From: a bacterium
GTDB lineage: Bacteria; Patescibacteriota; Saccharimonadia; Saccharimonadales; Saccharimonadaceae
Direction of reading: 5' to 3'
DNA length: 64,000 nt
Assembly (NCBI GenBank): GCA_030530385.1
Contig: JAUMVB010000003.1
Coordinates: forward strand, 1 to 64,000
Positions 50,158-58,678 of the stretch are shown piece after piece. The notes beneath the pieces were generated by a model that had not been told where the DNA came from, searched no databases, and was given only the letters and a program-made list of their open reading frames with translations. Position numbers and translations under genes: made by a program. The first letter of the stretch is position 1; the number at the start of each line of letters is the position of its first letter.

Positions 50158-51463
50158 GGTTGATATAGTAAAGCGAGCGAGTAAGAATCTTTCTAAATCT
50201 AAATTGCGAACAATTCTAACATCTCTAGCTATTGCAGTTGGGGCGACAACAATTTCACTAGCTCTTGCTGCCGGAAAAGGCGGGAACGCTTATGTTTCTG
50301 ATTTAGCTAATAAAATTGGAGACAAGAACTCTATTAGTATAGCGCGAAAAATTAAATCAGAAAAAGAGTCGGATCCGTACGAACTTAAAGCTCAGAACAG
50401 CGAAGGTGAAGCCTCTAGCGGCGAAAAAGAAAAAGCTACACTTAGTGGATTCGAGAAATATGCGTTGAAGCAATCGGATATTCAAAAAATACAAAAAGTT
50501 AAAGGTGTTGACAAGATAAGCCCATTTGTAAATATAAATGTCGAGACAGCTCGGCTAGACGGTGGACAAAAGATTGTTGTGGGTGCAGTGACTAAAAATG
50601 ATTCTAAGCAGGTTGAGTTTTCAGCCGGTAAGCTAAATGATAAATTTGAAATTCCTGCAGGAAAAGCTATTGCTCCTAAGAGTTTTGCGAAGGCGGTCAA
50701 AATGAAAGAGCAAGATTTAATTGGTAAGAAGGTAATTTTTGAAATTAAGAATTCAATTGGTGAGATCATTGAGGAGACCTTCGAAATCGTGGCGGTAGAT
50801 AATGGAAAGACTGAGATGGAGTTTTCCTACCCTAATGCTTTTCGAATTTCAAATAGTGACGGATTACGAATTTCTAAAAAAACTAACGCCGAAATGGCTA
50901 ATTACTTTGGCGGAGTTAATGTGAGTGTAAAGAATGGGTTTACAGCTCAACAAGTCGCCGAAGAAATTAGAAAAGCTGACGCCGAACGATTTGAAGTTTC
51001 AAGTTTTGCTGACAGTTACAAGACAGTTCAATCTGCAATCAATGTTGCTGCAGCCGGATTAGCAGGGTTCGGCGCACTAGCAATTCTGGCAAGTGTTTTT
51101 GGGATAATTAATACGCAATATATAAGCGTACTTGAGCGAACTTCGCAAATTGGTCTAATGAAATCACTCGGAGCTAAAAAGAGCGATATTTCAAAAATGT
51201 TTCGTTATGAAGCTGCGTGGATTGGTTTTTTGGGCGGAGCGATTGGAGTGATTATTGCCGGAGTGTTTAGTTCAATATTGAATCCTTTAATGAGTAACTC
51301 TGGAATATTTTCGATTAAATCAGATGTGAGTCTACTTCAGATGGATTGGGTTGCAAGTGCAGTCATGGTATTATGCTTAATGGTTGTGGCTGTAGTCTCT
51401 GGGTATTTACCGGCACGAAAAGCTGCAAAAATGAACCCTATAGAGGCGCTTCGAACTGAATAA
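50150..51463 (+). CDS. MacB/FtsX-like ABC permease
   Basis: 437 residues. Span 1 near 25-45 (TILTSLAIAVGATTISLALA), an extracellular MacB_PCD-like domain of about 240 residues (TLSGFEKYALKQSDIQKIQK; ISPFVNINVET), then three spans from about 300 (GLAGFGALAILASVFGIINT) with the FtsX-domain motif RTSQIGLMKSLGAKKSDISK, ending ARKAAKMNPIEALRTE. Pairs with the ATPase before it. It may expel or release membrane-active compounds, or act mechanically on the envelope. Confidence 0.9.
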   Translation: MRRVDIVKRASKNLSKSKLRTILTSLAIAVGATTISLALAAGKGGNAYVSDLANKIGDKNSISIARKIKSEKESDPYELKAQNSEGEASSGEKEKATLSGFEKYALKQSDIQKIQKVKGVDKISPFVNINVETARLDGGQKIVVGAVTKNDSKQVEFSAGKLNDKFEIPAGKAIAPKSFAKAVKMKEQDLIGKKVIFEIKNSIGEIIEETFEIVAVDNGKTEMEFSYPNAFRISNSDGLRISKKTNAEMANYFGGVNVSVKNGFTAQQVAEEIRKADAERFEVSSFADSYKTVQSAINVAAAGLAGFGALAILASVFGIINTQYISVLERTSQIGLMKSLGAKKSDISKMFRYEAAWIGFLGGAIGVIIAGVFSSILNPLMSNSGIFSIKSDVSLLQMDWVASAVMVLCLMVVAVVSGYLPARKAAKMNPIEALRTE

Positions 51464-51471
51464 CGAATAAT

Positions 51472-51503
51472 AAAACCCCACTCAAACGAGTGGAGTTTTT
51501 ATT
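51472..51503 (+). terminator. Terminator after the ABC operon
   Basis: AAACCCCACTC pairs with GAGTGGAGTTTTT. Confidence 0.85.
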
Positions 51504-51530
51504 GAATAAAAAACTTACTCGTGATATAAT
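51502..51530 (+). promoter_or_regulatory. Promoter of mscL-prfB
   Basis: TTGAAT (51502-51507), 17 bp, TATAAT (51525-51530), 9 nt before ATG 51540. Confidence 0.7.
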
Positions 51531-51539
51531 TTAGGCATT

Positions 51540-51926
51540 ATGACAGAGAAAAAAGTAACCAAGAGAGTAATTAAAAATCCAACCCCAGATGTTTTAAAGG
51601 AGCAGTTAGAGGGATTTAAAGAATTTATAAAAAGCCAAGGTTTGATCGGTATGGCTACCGGTTTGATTATCGGTACTGCGGCAGCGACTTTGGTTAAATC
51701 GCTTATTGATAACGTAATTATGCCTCCACTTGGCATATTGTTGGGCTCAACTGATGGTCTAAAGGGACTAGTATTCAATATCCCTACTAATAAGGGGATT
51801 ACATCTGTTAAATATGGTGTATTCTTAAATGATCTTGTTAATTTCTTGATCATCGCAACAGTAGTATACTTTATTATTATCGCAGTTACAAAGTTCCTTG
51901 GTGAGGATCATCTAGCTAAAAAATAA
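51540..51926 (+). CDS. mscL: Large-conductance mechanosensitive channel
   Basis: 128 residues. Amphipathic N-terminal helix, then pore helix LIGMATGLIIGTAAATLVKS near 36-55, periplasmic-type loop (IMPPLGILLGSTDGL), second span VNFLIIATVVYFIIIAV near 100-117 and a short charged tail. It opens under membrane tension to release solutes in osmotic downshock. It follows the envelope-stress ABC operon. prfB starts 3 bp after its stop. Confidence 0.93.
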   Translation: MTEKKVTKRVIKNPTPDVLKEQLEGFKEFIKSQGLIGMATGLIIGTAAATLVKSLIDNVIMPPLGILLGSTDGLKGLVFNIPTNKGITSVKYGVFLNDLVNFLIIATVVYFIIIAVTKFLGEDHLAKK

Positions 51927-51929
51927 TTT

Positions 51930-53006
51930 ATGGAAAAGCTTCAAATTCGTGCCCAACAAATCTTAGCTGAAATCGTTAAGGCCGATTTGAAGCTTAATTT
52001 TTCTGAAATTTCAAGTGAAATTGAAATACTTGAAGCTGAAATATCTCAGCCAGAAATTTGGAATAATCCGCAAAATGCGCAAACTAAAATTCGCAGTTTA
52101 GCTAGCCTTAAGAAAAAAATCGATCCTTGGAATGTCCTACGAGCGCAAGTTGAGGATATTTTAGAGTTAATGGAGATTAGTGAAGATCTAGAAGATGAGT
52201 TTTCTGAGCAGATTGATGCTTTTGAAGTCGAACTTGAGAAATTAAAAAAAGATCTACTTTTTGATGGGGAATTCGATTCTGGCGACGCAATTGTTCGTAT
52301 AACTTCTGGTGTCGGTGGAACTGACGCTCAGGATTTTGCAGAAATGCTTGAACGAATGTATTTGCGCTGGGCAGAAAAAAATGATTTTAAGACTGAACAG
52401 ATAGAACGGTCTATCGGAGAAGAAGCTGGAATTAAAACTAGTGTTTTTGAAGTTGGCGGGCTGAATGCTTATGGCAAATTGCGTAGCGAAAATGGCGTTC
52501 ACCGTTTAGTGCGAATTTCACCATTCAACAGTGGTGGTAGCCGAGAAACTTCTTTTGTTTTAGTTGAAGTTTTGCCAAAAATTGCGACACCAGAAGACGT
52601 TAAGATTGAAGAAAAAGATTTGCGAGTTGACGTTTATCGATCCAGTGGAAAGGGCGGTCAGGGTGTTAACACAACTGACTCGGCCGTTCGAATTACGCAT
52701 ATTCCGACTGGTACTGTGGTGGCCATTCAAAATGAGCGTTCACAAACTCAAAATAAAGAAACTGCAATGAATATTTTGCGTGGAAAGCTTCTTCAGATGA
52801 AGCTTGAGCAGCGTGCCGCCGATTTGAATGAGTTACAGGCTGGAAAATCAGCTGACTGGGGTTCGCAAATTCGAAATTATGTCTTAAACCCATATAAATT
52901 AGTTAAAGATACCCGCACCAAATACGAAGAAAAAGATGTTGAAAAAGTGCTGAATGGCGAAATTGATGGATTCATTTATGCTTTTTTAGAGAATTCTAAA
53001 AATTGA
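51930..53006 (+). CDS. prfB: Peptide chain release factor 2
   Basis: 358 residues. GGQ motif at SGKGGQGVNTTDSAVRI near 235 and the RF2-type tripeptide SPF in RISPFNSGGSRETSF near 190, which reads UGA/UAA. Continuous frame from ATG 51930: the programmed +1 frameshift with an in-frame TGA found near codon 25 of many prfB genes is absent. UGA is used as stop throughout this window, including this gene itself. Confidence 0.95.
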   Translation: MEKLQIRAQQILAEIVKADLKLNFSEISSEIEILEAEISQPEIWNNPQNAQTKIRSLASLKKKIDPWNVLRAQVEDILELMEISEDLEDEFSEQIDAFEVELEKLKKDLLFDGEFDSGDAIVRITSGVGGTDAQDFAEMLERMYLRWAEKNDFKTEQIERSIGEEAGIKTSVFEVGGLNAYGKLRSENGVHRLVRISPFNSGGSRETSFVLVEVLPKIATPEDVKIEEKDLRVDVYRSSGKGGQGVNTTDSAVRITHIPTGTVVAIQNERSQTQNKETAMNILRGKLLQMKLEQRAADLNELQAGKSADWGSQIRNYVLNPYKLVKDTRTKYEEKDVEKVLNGEIDGFIYAFLENSKN

Positions 53007-53030
53007 TTGATAGTTGATAAATCAATATTT

Positions 53031-53063
53031 TAGGTTACTTAAATAGATTAAGTATAACCTTTA
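53031..53063 (+). terminator. Terminator-like hairpin after prfB
   Basis: GGTTACTTAA pairs with TTAAGTATAACC, then TTTATT. Confidence 0.5.
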
Positions 53064-53092
53064 TTGACATATTGATATTTTTATGATACAAT
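53064..53092 (+). promoter_or_regulatory. Promoter of the PRTase-like gene
   Basis: TTGACA (53064-53069), 17 bp, TACAAT (53087-53092). Confidence 0.75.
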
Positions 53093-53119
53093 TAAGATAT
53101 TAATTTAGAAAAATAAAAA

Positions 53120-54397
53120 ATGGAAAATAAACGAAAAAAATACGATTCTCTAAATGAAGAGTCTATGGACTCAGGATATTCTGATCATGAAGAGAAACTA
53201 ATTGAGCGACGCAAAAATCAGATTGAAGAAGGGTTAATTAGCCCTCTAGATATATATACGGTAGATCGCAATAATTATAAAATTATTTCAAAACAGCTAG
53301 ACGCAGATGGCGACCCTGTTTCGATAGATATGATAGCTTCTCGTTACCTTAAGAATACGGCGGAAATGATTCATCAGTTAGATGGTTCGGTTGGAGATAA
53401 AACTGACACGGCTATATATCTTGATAAATCTGCAAGACCTCTTGAGGCTTTGACTAAAAAATTCTGGAAAAATTTCTCCAAGCCGGGTTCTCAGCGCCCC
53501 AAATCAAAATTCTTAAATATTGACCGAAATGATATTTTTTCGGCTATTGGTGTTCCTATCTCAAAGGGGTATATAGAGGATGGAAAAGGGATACGGAATA
53601 AGCTTGCTAGTACGGCTGATTTTATAAATAATTTTCAGCAATTATCCGAATCGGACAAAACTGAAATCTTGGCGCGAATTAGAGCTAACTTTATTTCTGA
53701 TGATACAGAGGTAAATTTTAATCAAGATGATATTTTTACCGAAATTATGAATACTCCAGTCTCTGTTGCTGATGAAACTCTAACAGTGATTGACGAAACT
53801 GGTTTTAGTGGTGCAACGCTTGGAACTTCAATATACTTGCTTGAACAGGCTTTACCTGAGGTTAAAAAAATAAACGGAATTTACTTTTGGGATAGTGAAA
53901 CTTCAACAAAGAAAAACTTGGACGGTAAACGCCAGCACGGCACAGTTCCGGTTTGGTATGATGACGAAGATGCTTTTGGGCGGGGGATTGGTGACCGTAA
54001 TGATAGCTATTTTGAATATCGCTATCACCAAAATCCAACCCAGAAGAACTTTTTGCGCAAAATTGGATCACTAGTTCTAAGTACTCCGCATTATGATTAT
54101 GAGAATAAAAAATATTTGAAAGATGATAAGTTCAAGAATCTTATGCTTGATTTTGACCAGTTGAAAAGAGATTTTGAAGCGAGCAGAGTTTTATTAGAAC
54201 CAACAATTTTGGCTGATGATGAATGGCGAGAAAAGATTTTAGAATCACAGGGTTTTCAGAAGAAGAAAATATTTTTTGAACAGAATGGTATAACATTTGA
54301 AGATGAGGATTACCCTGATTTTAATGAGTTAATTCAAAAGCGAAAAGCTAACTCTAAAAAGCTTGGTGAAATTGATATGTTTGAAAAACTTACTTAA
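53120..54397 (+). CDS. Unknown protein with phosphoribosyltransferase-like motif
   Basis: 425 residues. AIYLDKSARPLEALTKKFW near 95 resembles the 'LD-x-S-x-RP' start of PRTases found with ter-type operons. LTVIDETGFSGATLGTSIYL near 225 is close to the PRPP-binding loop (V-x-D-E/D-T-x-x-S-G-x-T-L). The C-terminal 150 residues are charged (YFEYRYHQNPTQKNF; ends FEKLT). No signal peptide. Leader of about 25 nt without a clear ribosome site. A PRTase fold is likely; activity and substrate are not known. Confidence 0.6.
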   Translation: MENKRKKYDSLNEESMDSGYSDHEEKLIERRKNQIEEGLISPLDIYTVDRNNYKIISKQLDADGDPVSIDMIASRYLKNTAEMIHQLDGSVGDKTDTAIYLDKSARPLEALTKKFWKNFSKPGSQRPKSKFLNIDRNDIFSAIGVPISKGYIEDGKGIRNKLASTADFINNFQQLSESDKTEILARIRANFISDDTEVNFNQDDIFTEIMNTPVSVADETLTVIDETGFSGATLGTSIYLLEQALPEVKKINGIYFWDSETSTKKNLDGKRQHGTVPVWYDDEDAFGRGIGDRNDSYFEYRYHQNPTQKNFLRKIGSLVLSTPHYDYENKKYLKDDKFKNLMLDFDQLKRDFEASRVLLEPTILADDEWREKILESQGFQKKKIFFEQNGITFEDEDYPDFNELIQKRKANSKKLGEIDMFEKLT

Positions 54398-54476
54398 TTA
54401 ACAAATTTTAAAATATTTGTTCTATAAAATCAAAAGCTTGACCGTTATAGAAAAAGTTAGTATAATTAAAATAGTT

Positions 54477-55160
54477 ATGATTTTATTGGACCGTGTGACT
54501 AAAACTTATGGTAGCGCTGATCATCCAGCATTGAGTCGAATTAGCCTTCATATTAAACCAAAAGAATTTGTAATTTTGGTAGGTACTAGTGGTGCAGGAA
54601 AATCAACACTTCTTAAACTTTTGACGCGAGAGGAGAAACCTACTAGCGGTAAGATTGTCGTCGGTGGGATTGATTATGATAAATTAAAGGATAAGGATAT
54701 TCCACTTCTTCGCAGACGAATCGGTGTGGTGTTTCAGGATTTTAAACTTTTACCGAACCGAACTGTTTTTGAAAATATTGCTTTTGCTTTGGAGATTGTA
54801 GGGATGAACAATCATGAAATTCGCTCTACTGTGCCAAAAGTTATTAAGCTAGTCGGTCTTGAAGGGAAGGAGAAAAACTTTCCGCAGCAGCTTAGCGGCG
54901 GAGAACGCCAGCGGGTAGCGATTGCTCGTGCACTCGTTCGTCAGCCAAAGATTCTAATTGCTGATGAGCCAACAGGTAACCTTGACCCGAAACATAGTTG
55001 GGATATTATTCGTTTGCTTGAAAAAATTAACAATTACGGCACGACAGTTGTTCTGACTACCCACAATGTTGAGATTGTCAATAAATTAAAACGTCGAGTG
55101 ATTACGCTCAATAAAGGTAAGGTTACACATGATCAATCGCAAGGGAGTTATAAACAGTAA
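54477..55160 (+). CDS. ftsE: Cell division ATPase FtsE
   Basis: 227 residues from ATG 54477, where TATAAT (54461-54466) lies 10 nt upstream; the frame stays open to 54417 without support. Walker A VGTSGAGKSTLL near 38, Q-loop VVFQDFKLLPNRTVFENIAF near 86, signature LSGGERQRVAIARALV near 141, Walker B ILIADEPTGNLDP. FtsE with FtsX forms an ABC complex that does not transport but activates wall hydrolases at the septum. Stop and ftsX start share a base. Confidence 0.95.
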   Translation: MILLDRVTKTYGSADHPALSRISLHIKPKEFVILVGTSGAGKSTLLKLLTREEKPTSGKIVVGGIDYDKLKDKDIPLLRRRIGVVFQDFKLLPNRTVFENIAFALEIVGMNNHEIRSTVPKVIKLVGLEGKEKNFPQQLSGGERQRVAIARALVRQPKILIADEPTGNLDPKHSWDIIRLLEKINNYGTTVVLTTHNVEIVNKLKRRVITLNKGKVTHDQSQGSYKQ

Positions 55161-56152
55161 TGGCGAAGAGAAAAAAGCAGAACTCAAAAGTTATGATGGA
55201 ACAAAAACGCCGCAAGCGTAAATTATTAACTTTATGGCGAATAATAAAATATGGGGCGAATAGTTTTCGTCGTAATGCTTGGCTATCGGTAGCGGCAACA
55301 GCAGTGATGACGATTACGCTCTTGATAATTTTTGGATCTTTTTTGGTGCGTATGGGTATTGTAAATACTGTTAATACTCTAACGGAAAAAATAGATGTTT
55401 CTATTTATCTTAAAAAAGATGTAAAAGACACTGACGTGGCTAAAATGACCAAAACTCTAAAAAATCTAAAGACTGTCAAAAAAGTTGAATATACATCTAA
55501 CGAACAAGCGCAAAAAAACTATGCTTTAAAAAAGATTAAGGAAAAAGACGAAACTACTCTAGAGGCAATTGAAGTTGCTTCAAATGAATTTCCAGCTAGC
55601 TTTTCGGTTACGCTTGAAGATATCGGTAATACCGCTGAACTAAAAAAGACAGTTGAAAGTGATAAAATTTTTCAGGAAAATCTCCACAAAACAAAGGAAC
55701 CAACTTATAAGAGTAGTCGAAAAGAGTCTATCGAAACTATTTCCAACGCTTTTGCGACAGTTGAAAAGGTTGGTGTTTTTGCGATAGTACTTTTTGCAAT
55801 GATTTCTGGTTTGATAATCTTTAATACTATTCGTATGGCGATATTTAATCGGCGAGAAGAGATTTATATGATGAAGCTTGTTGGTGCTGAAAATAGTTTT
55901 ATTCGTGGTCCCTTTGTTGTAGAGTCTATGATCTCAGGGATATTGGCTGCAGTTTTTGCAACTAGTGTAGGTTATGCGGCGGTAACGCTATCCCTAAATA
56001 AGATCGAAAATTGGGGTATTACACTTGATTCTGTTGTAACTAGGTGGCCTAACTACTTGTTTATCGTATTTCCTTGCTTGGCACTCTTGGGTTCTTTGAT
56101 TGGCATTGTCTCGTCTTGGATTGCGACAAGAAAATATCTAAATAAGAGTTGA
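55160..56152 (+). CDS. ftsX: Cell division permease-like protein FtsX
   Basis: 330 residues. Basic N-terminus (MAKRKKQNSKVMMEQKRRKR), span near 42-65 (AATAVMTITLLIIFGSFLV), an extracellular loop domain of about 150 residues beginning EKIDVSIYLKKDVKDTD (typical FtsX ECD), then three spans with FNTIRMAIFNRREEIYMMKLVGAENSFIRGPF, the conserved FtsX motif. Its ectodomain is expected to bind the CHAP hydrolase encoded next. Confidence 0.95.
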   Translation: MAKRKKQNSKVMMEQKRRKRKLLTLWRIIKYGANSFRRNAWLSVAATAVMTITLLIIFGSFLVRMGIVNTVNTLTEKIDVSIYLKKDVKDTDVAKMTKTLKNLKTVKKVEYTSNEQAQKNYALKKIKEKDETTLEAIEVASNEFPASFSVTLEDIGNTAELKKTVESDKIFQENLHKTKEPTYKSSRKESIETISNAFATVEKVGVFAIVLFAMISGLIIFNTIRMAIFNRREEIYMMKLVGAENSFIRGPFVVESMISGILAAVFATSVGYAAVTLSLNKIENWGITLDSVVTRWPNYLFIVFPCLALLGSLIGIVSSWIATRKYLNKS

Positions 56153-56177
56153 TTTAAGCATTTTAATGTGGTATAAT
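56149..56177 (+). promoter_or_regulatory. Promoter of the CHAP hydrolase gene
   Basis: TTGATT (56149-56154, across the ftsX stop), 17 bp, TATAAT (56172-56177). Confidence 0.7.
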
Positions 56178-56203
56178 AAAAATATAGACAGGAAAAATAA
56201 AAA

Positions 56204-57382
56204 ATGGTAAAGAAAAGGAAAATTTTAGTAAACGGAATATTATCGCTTGGGCTTGCCATATCAAGTGTATTTGCGATGAATGTAATAAAACCAGCTCAGG
56301 CCGACCGCAAGGCGGAACTTCAGCAACAGATTGATGCTCTTCAAAGGAGTGAGCAAGAGGCTTTAGGCCAAGCAAATGAGCTTAAGAATAAAGCTCAAAA
56401 TATCCAGGACGAATTAAATTCTATTGAAAAAGAGCGAGTTGCTATCGAGAATCAAATTAAAATTTCTCAGGCGCAGCATGACAAGCTTCAGATTGAAATT
56501 AAGGAAACTGAGGAGAAAATTGAAGCAAACCGTAAGGCTCTAGGTAGAACTTTGGCTGATATGTCGGTCGATGAAGAAATTACACCGATTGAACGATTGG
56601 CGAGTAGTGAAAATCTTTCTAAGGCACTAGATAATCTAGAATATCAAAGTTCTGTGAAGGATTCATTGACGCAAAAAGTTGGTGAAATTAAGCAACGCAA
56701 AAAAGAACTTGAACAAAAGCGAGATGCTGTTAAAAAAGTTCTAGAAGATCAAAAAGTATCTGAAAAGCAAAAGCAAGATAAAATCAATGAGAGAAATTCT
56801 TTGCTCGAAAAAACAAAGGGCGAAGAAGCTGAATATAAGAAATACGCTCAGGAACAATCAGCTCAAAAAGCTAAACTGCAAGATGAGCAGAATAGAATTA
56901 TTCAACAAGAAGCACAGAGATTTTTACGTAGTGGATCCTCGGTTGATCTTGGAGCTGGCGGAGTTGGAAGCTCATACCCTTGGGGTTCTAGCTGGGGGTG
57001 CGTAGTAGATCAATCTACTGTATGGAGTTATAAAGATGATCCTCTAGGCTACGGTTGTGGACAGTGTGTAAGCTATACTGCTTGGAGAATTGTCAAAGAA
57101 ACTGGCTATCAACCTCTTTGGTGGGGGAACGCTAATATGTGGCCAGCTTCAGCGCGACGACATGGATTTTCTACAGGGGCAACTCCACGGGCTGGGTCTA
57201 TCGCTGTCATGTATATTGGTGCCTATGGTCACGTTGCTTGGGTTGAATCAGTTCATGGCGACGGCACGATGACGATTAGCCAGTATAACTGGCCAACTCC
57301 TTCGAATGGGAATCGCTGGGGTGAATACTCTCAAATGCGTGTTTCTACAAATAAATTCCATGAATATATCTATATCAAATAA
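56204..57382 (+). CDS. PcsB-like peptidoglycan hydrolase: coiled coil plus CHAP domain
   Basis: 392 residues. Signal peptide about 1-31, ending PAQA-D. Long coiled coil at 32-250 (LQQQIDALQRSEQEALGQA; EKIEANRKALGRTLADMSV), a short Gly/Ser linker, then a CHAP amidase/endopeptidase: catalytic Cys288 in GYGCGQCVSYTAW and His343 in AYGHVAWVESV. The same layout (coiled coil regulated by FtsX, CHAP cutter) is known for pneumococcal PcsB and its FtsEX partner, and the gene lies directly behind ftsEX. It should split septal wall during division. It has its own promoter and terminator. Confidence 0.93.
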   Translation: MVKKRKILVNGILSLGLAISSVFAMNVIKPAQADRKAELQQQIDALQRSEQEALGQANELKNKAQNIQDELNSIEKERVAIENQIKISQAQHDKLQIEIKETEEKIEANRKALGRTLADMSVDEEITPIERLASSENLSKALDNLEYQSSVKDSLTQKVGEIKQRKKELEQKRDAVKKVLEDQKVSEKQKQDKINERNSLLEKTKGEEAEYKKYAQEQSAQKAKLQDEQNRIIQQEAQRFLRSGSSVDLGAGGVGSSYPWGSSWGCVVDQSTVWSYKDDPLGYGCGQCVSYTAWRIVKETGYQPLWWGNANMWPASARRHGFSTGATPRAGSIAVMYIGAYGHVAWVESVHGDGTMTISQYNWPTPSNGNRWGEYSQMRVSTNKFHEYIYIK

Positions 57383-57391
57383 ATTTAATAA

Positions 57392-57420
57392 ATCACCTCA
57401 GCTAAGAGGTGATTTTTTGA
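57392..57420 (+). terminator. Terminator after the CHAP hydrolase gene
   Basis: AAATCACCTC pairs with GAGGTGATTTTTT. Confidence 0.85.
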
Positions 57421-57439
57421 GTTTAAAAATTGCTTATGA

Positions 57440-57445
57440 TATAAT
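57440..57445 (+). promoter_or_regulatory. -10 box of the S41 protease gene, leaderless layout
   Basis: TATAAT with TTATG upstream, exactly 6 nt before ATG 57452. Confidence 0.6.
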
Positions 57446-57451
57446 AAAATA

Positions 57452-58639
57452 ATGAATAGAGAGAGCAGGAAAGTCGATGTCTCGACTATGGTAGTTATTT
57501 CGGGGGTGATGTTAATAGTTGGTTTTATTGGCGGGACTCGAAAAACTGAGCTTTTAAATTTAGTTTCACCTGTTTTTGGTCTTCAGAAGCAAACTAACGA
57601 ATTAGATTTAAATTCAGTTCAAGAGACTTTTAAAACTTTAATTGCTAAATTTGATGGTAATATTGATAAAAATAAATTAATAGAGGGTGCTTCAAAGGGT
57701 CTAGTTAACGCTACTGGTGATAAATTCACTACTTATATGGACTCAAAAGAAGCGGAAGAATTTAATAAAAATTTAAGTGGCGATATTGGTGCTGGTATTG
57801 GAGTTGAGATTGGCATCCGCAACAATCTTCCTACTGTTATCCGAGCTCTAAAAAATAACCCAGCTATCGAATCGGGTATTCAGAGCGGAGATATTATTCT
57901 TGAGGTTAATAGTGAGAGTGTTTCTGGTATGAGTATTGATGAAATCACATCCAAGATAAAAGGAGAAGCTGGTACTAGTGTAAAGATTAAAATCTCTCGA
58001 AATAAAGAAGAAAAAGAGTTTTCGATTACTCGTGCCAAAATTTCCAATCCGAGCGTTGAGTTGAATATTTCGGATAAAATTGCTATCTTAACTATCTCTC
58101 GTTTTGATAACGAAACTGGTAATTTAGCTAAAAAATACGCGCAAGAGATCAAGCAGAAAGGAATTTCTAAAGTTATTCTAGACCTTCGTGGGAATGGGGG
58201 AGGTTATGTTACTGCTGCACAATCAGTGGCTAGTTTATGGCTTGAAAAAGGTAGCTTAATTGTATCGGAGAAAAAAGGTACAAAAACCGTCGATGAGGTT
58301 CGTGCGGATGGCGATAATATTCTTGCAGGAGTAGAGACTATTGTTATAGCCGACGGCAGTAGTGCGAGTGCGAGCGAGATTGTTGTTGGCGCTCTAAAAG
58401 ATCATAAGGTTGCCCGTTTTTATGGTGTTAAAACTTATGGTAAGGGCAGTGTTCAAGAACCAATCAAGATTAATAATGGTGCAATTTTGAAAGTAACTAT
58501 AGCTAAGTGGTATACACCGAACGGAAAAAATATTAATGGTGAAGGTATTTCTCCGGATAAAGAAGTTAAAATTACTTCTGAACAAATAAATTCCGGTCAA
58601 GACCCTCAGCTTGACTTTGCTAAGGAAGCTCTAAAATAA
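57452..58639 (+). CDS. S41-family C-terminal processing peptidase (CtpA/Prc)
   Basis: 395 residues. N-terminal membrane anchor about 11-27 (MVVISGVMLIVGFIGG), helical cap, PDZ domain at about 110-195 (NNPAIESGIQSGDIILEVNS), then the S41 protease core: VILDLRGNGGGYVTAAQSVA near 246, catalytic Ser in DGSSASASEIVVGAL and Lys in KTYGKGSVQEPI. An outer-face tail-specific protease that trims or degrades envelope proteins, possibly including the wall hydrolase encoded upstream (in other bacteria Ctp/Prc controls such enzymes; here inferred). Confidence 0.94.
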   Translation: MNRESRKVDVSTMVVISGVMLIVGFIGGTRKTELLNLVSPVFGLQKQTNELDLNSVQETFKTLIAKFDGNIDKNKLIEGASKGLVNATGDKFTTYMDSKEAEEFNKNLSGDIGAGIGVEIGIRNNLPTVIRALKNNPAIESGIQSGDIILEVNSESVSGMSIDEITSKIKGEAGTSVKIKISRNKEEKEFSITRAKISNPSVELNISDKIAILTISRFDNETGNLAKKYAQEIKQKGISKVILDLRGNGGGYVTAAQSVASLWLEKGSLIVSEKKGTKTVDEVRADGDNILAGVETIVIADGSSASASEIVVGALKDHKVARFYGVKTYGKGSVQEPIKINNGAILKVTIAKWYTPNGKNINGEGISPDKEVKITSEQINSGQDPQLDFAKEALK

Positions 58640-58666
58640 AATATAGCTTTTTGAAAAAACTTATGC

Positions 58667-58672
58667 TATAAT
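58667..58672 (+). promoter_or_regulatory. -10 box of the receiver gene, leaderless layout
   Basis: TTATGCTATAAT, then exactly 6 nt to ATG 58679. Confidence 0.65.
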
Positions 58673-58678
58673 ACGGCT

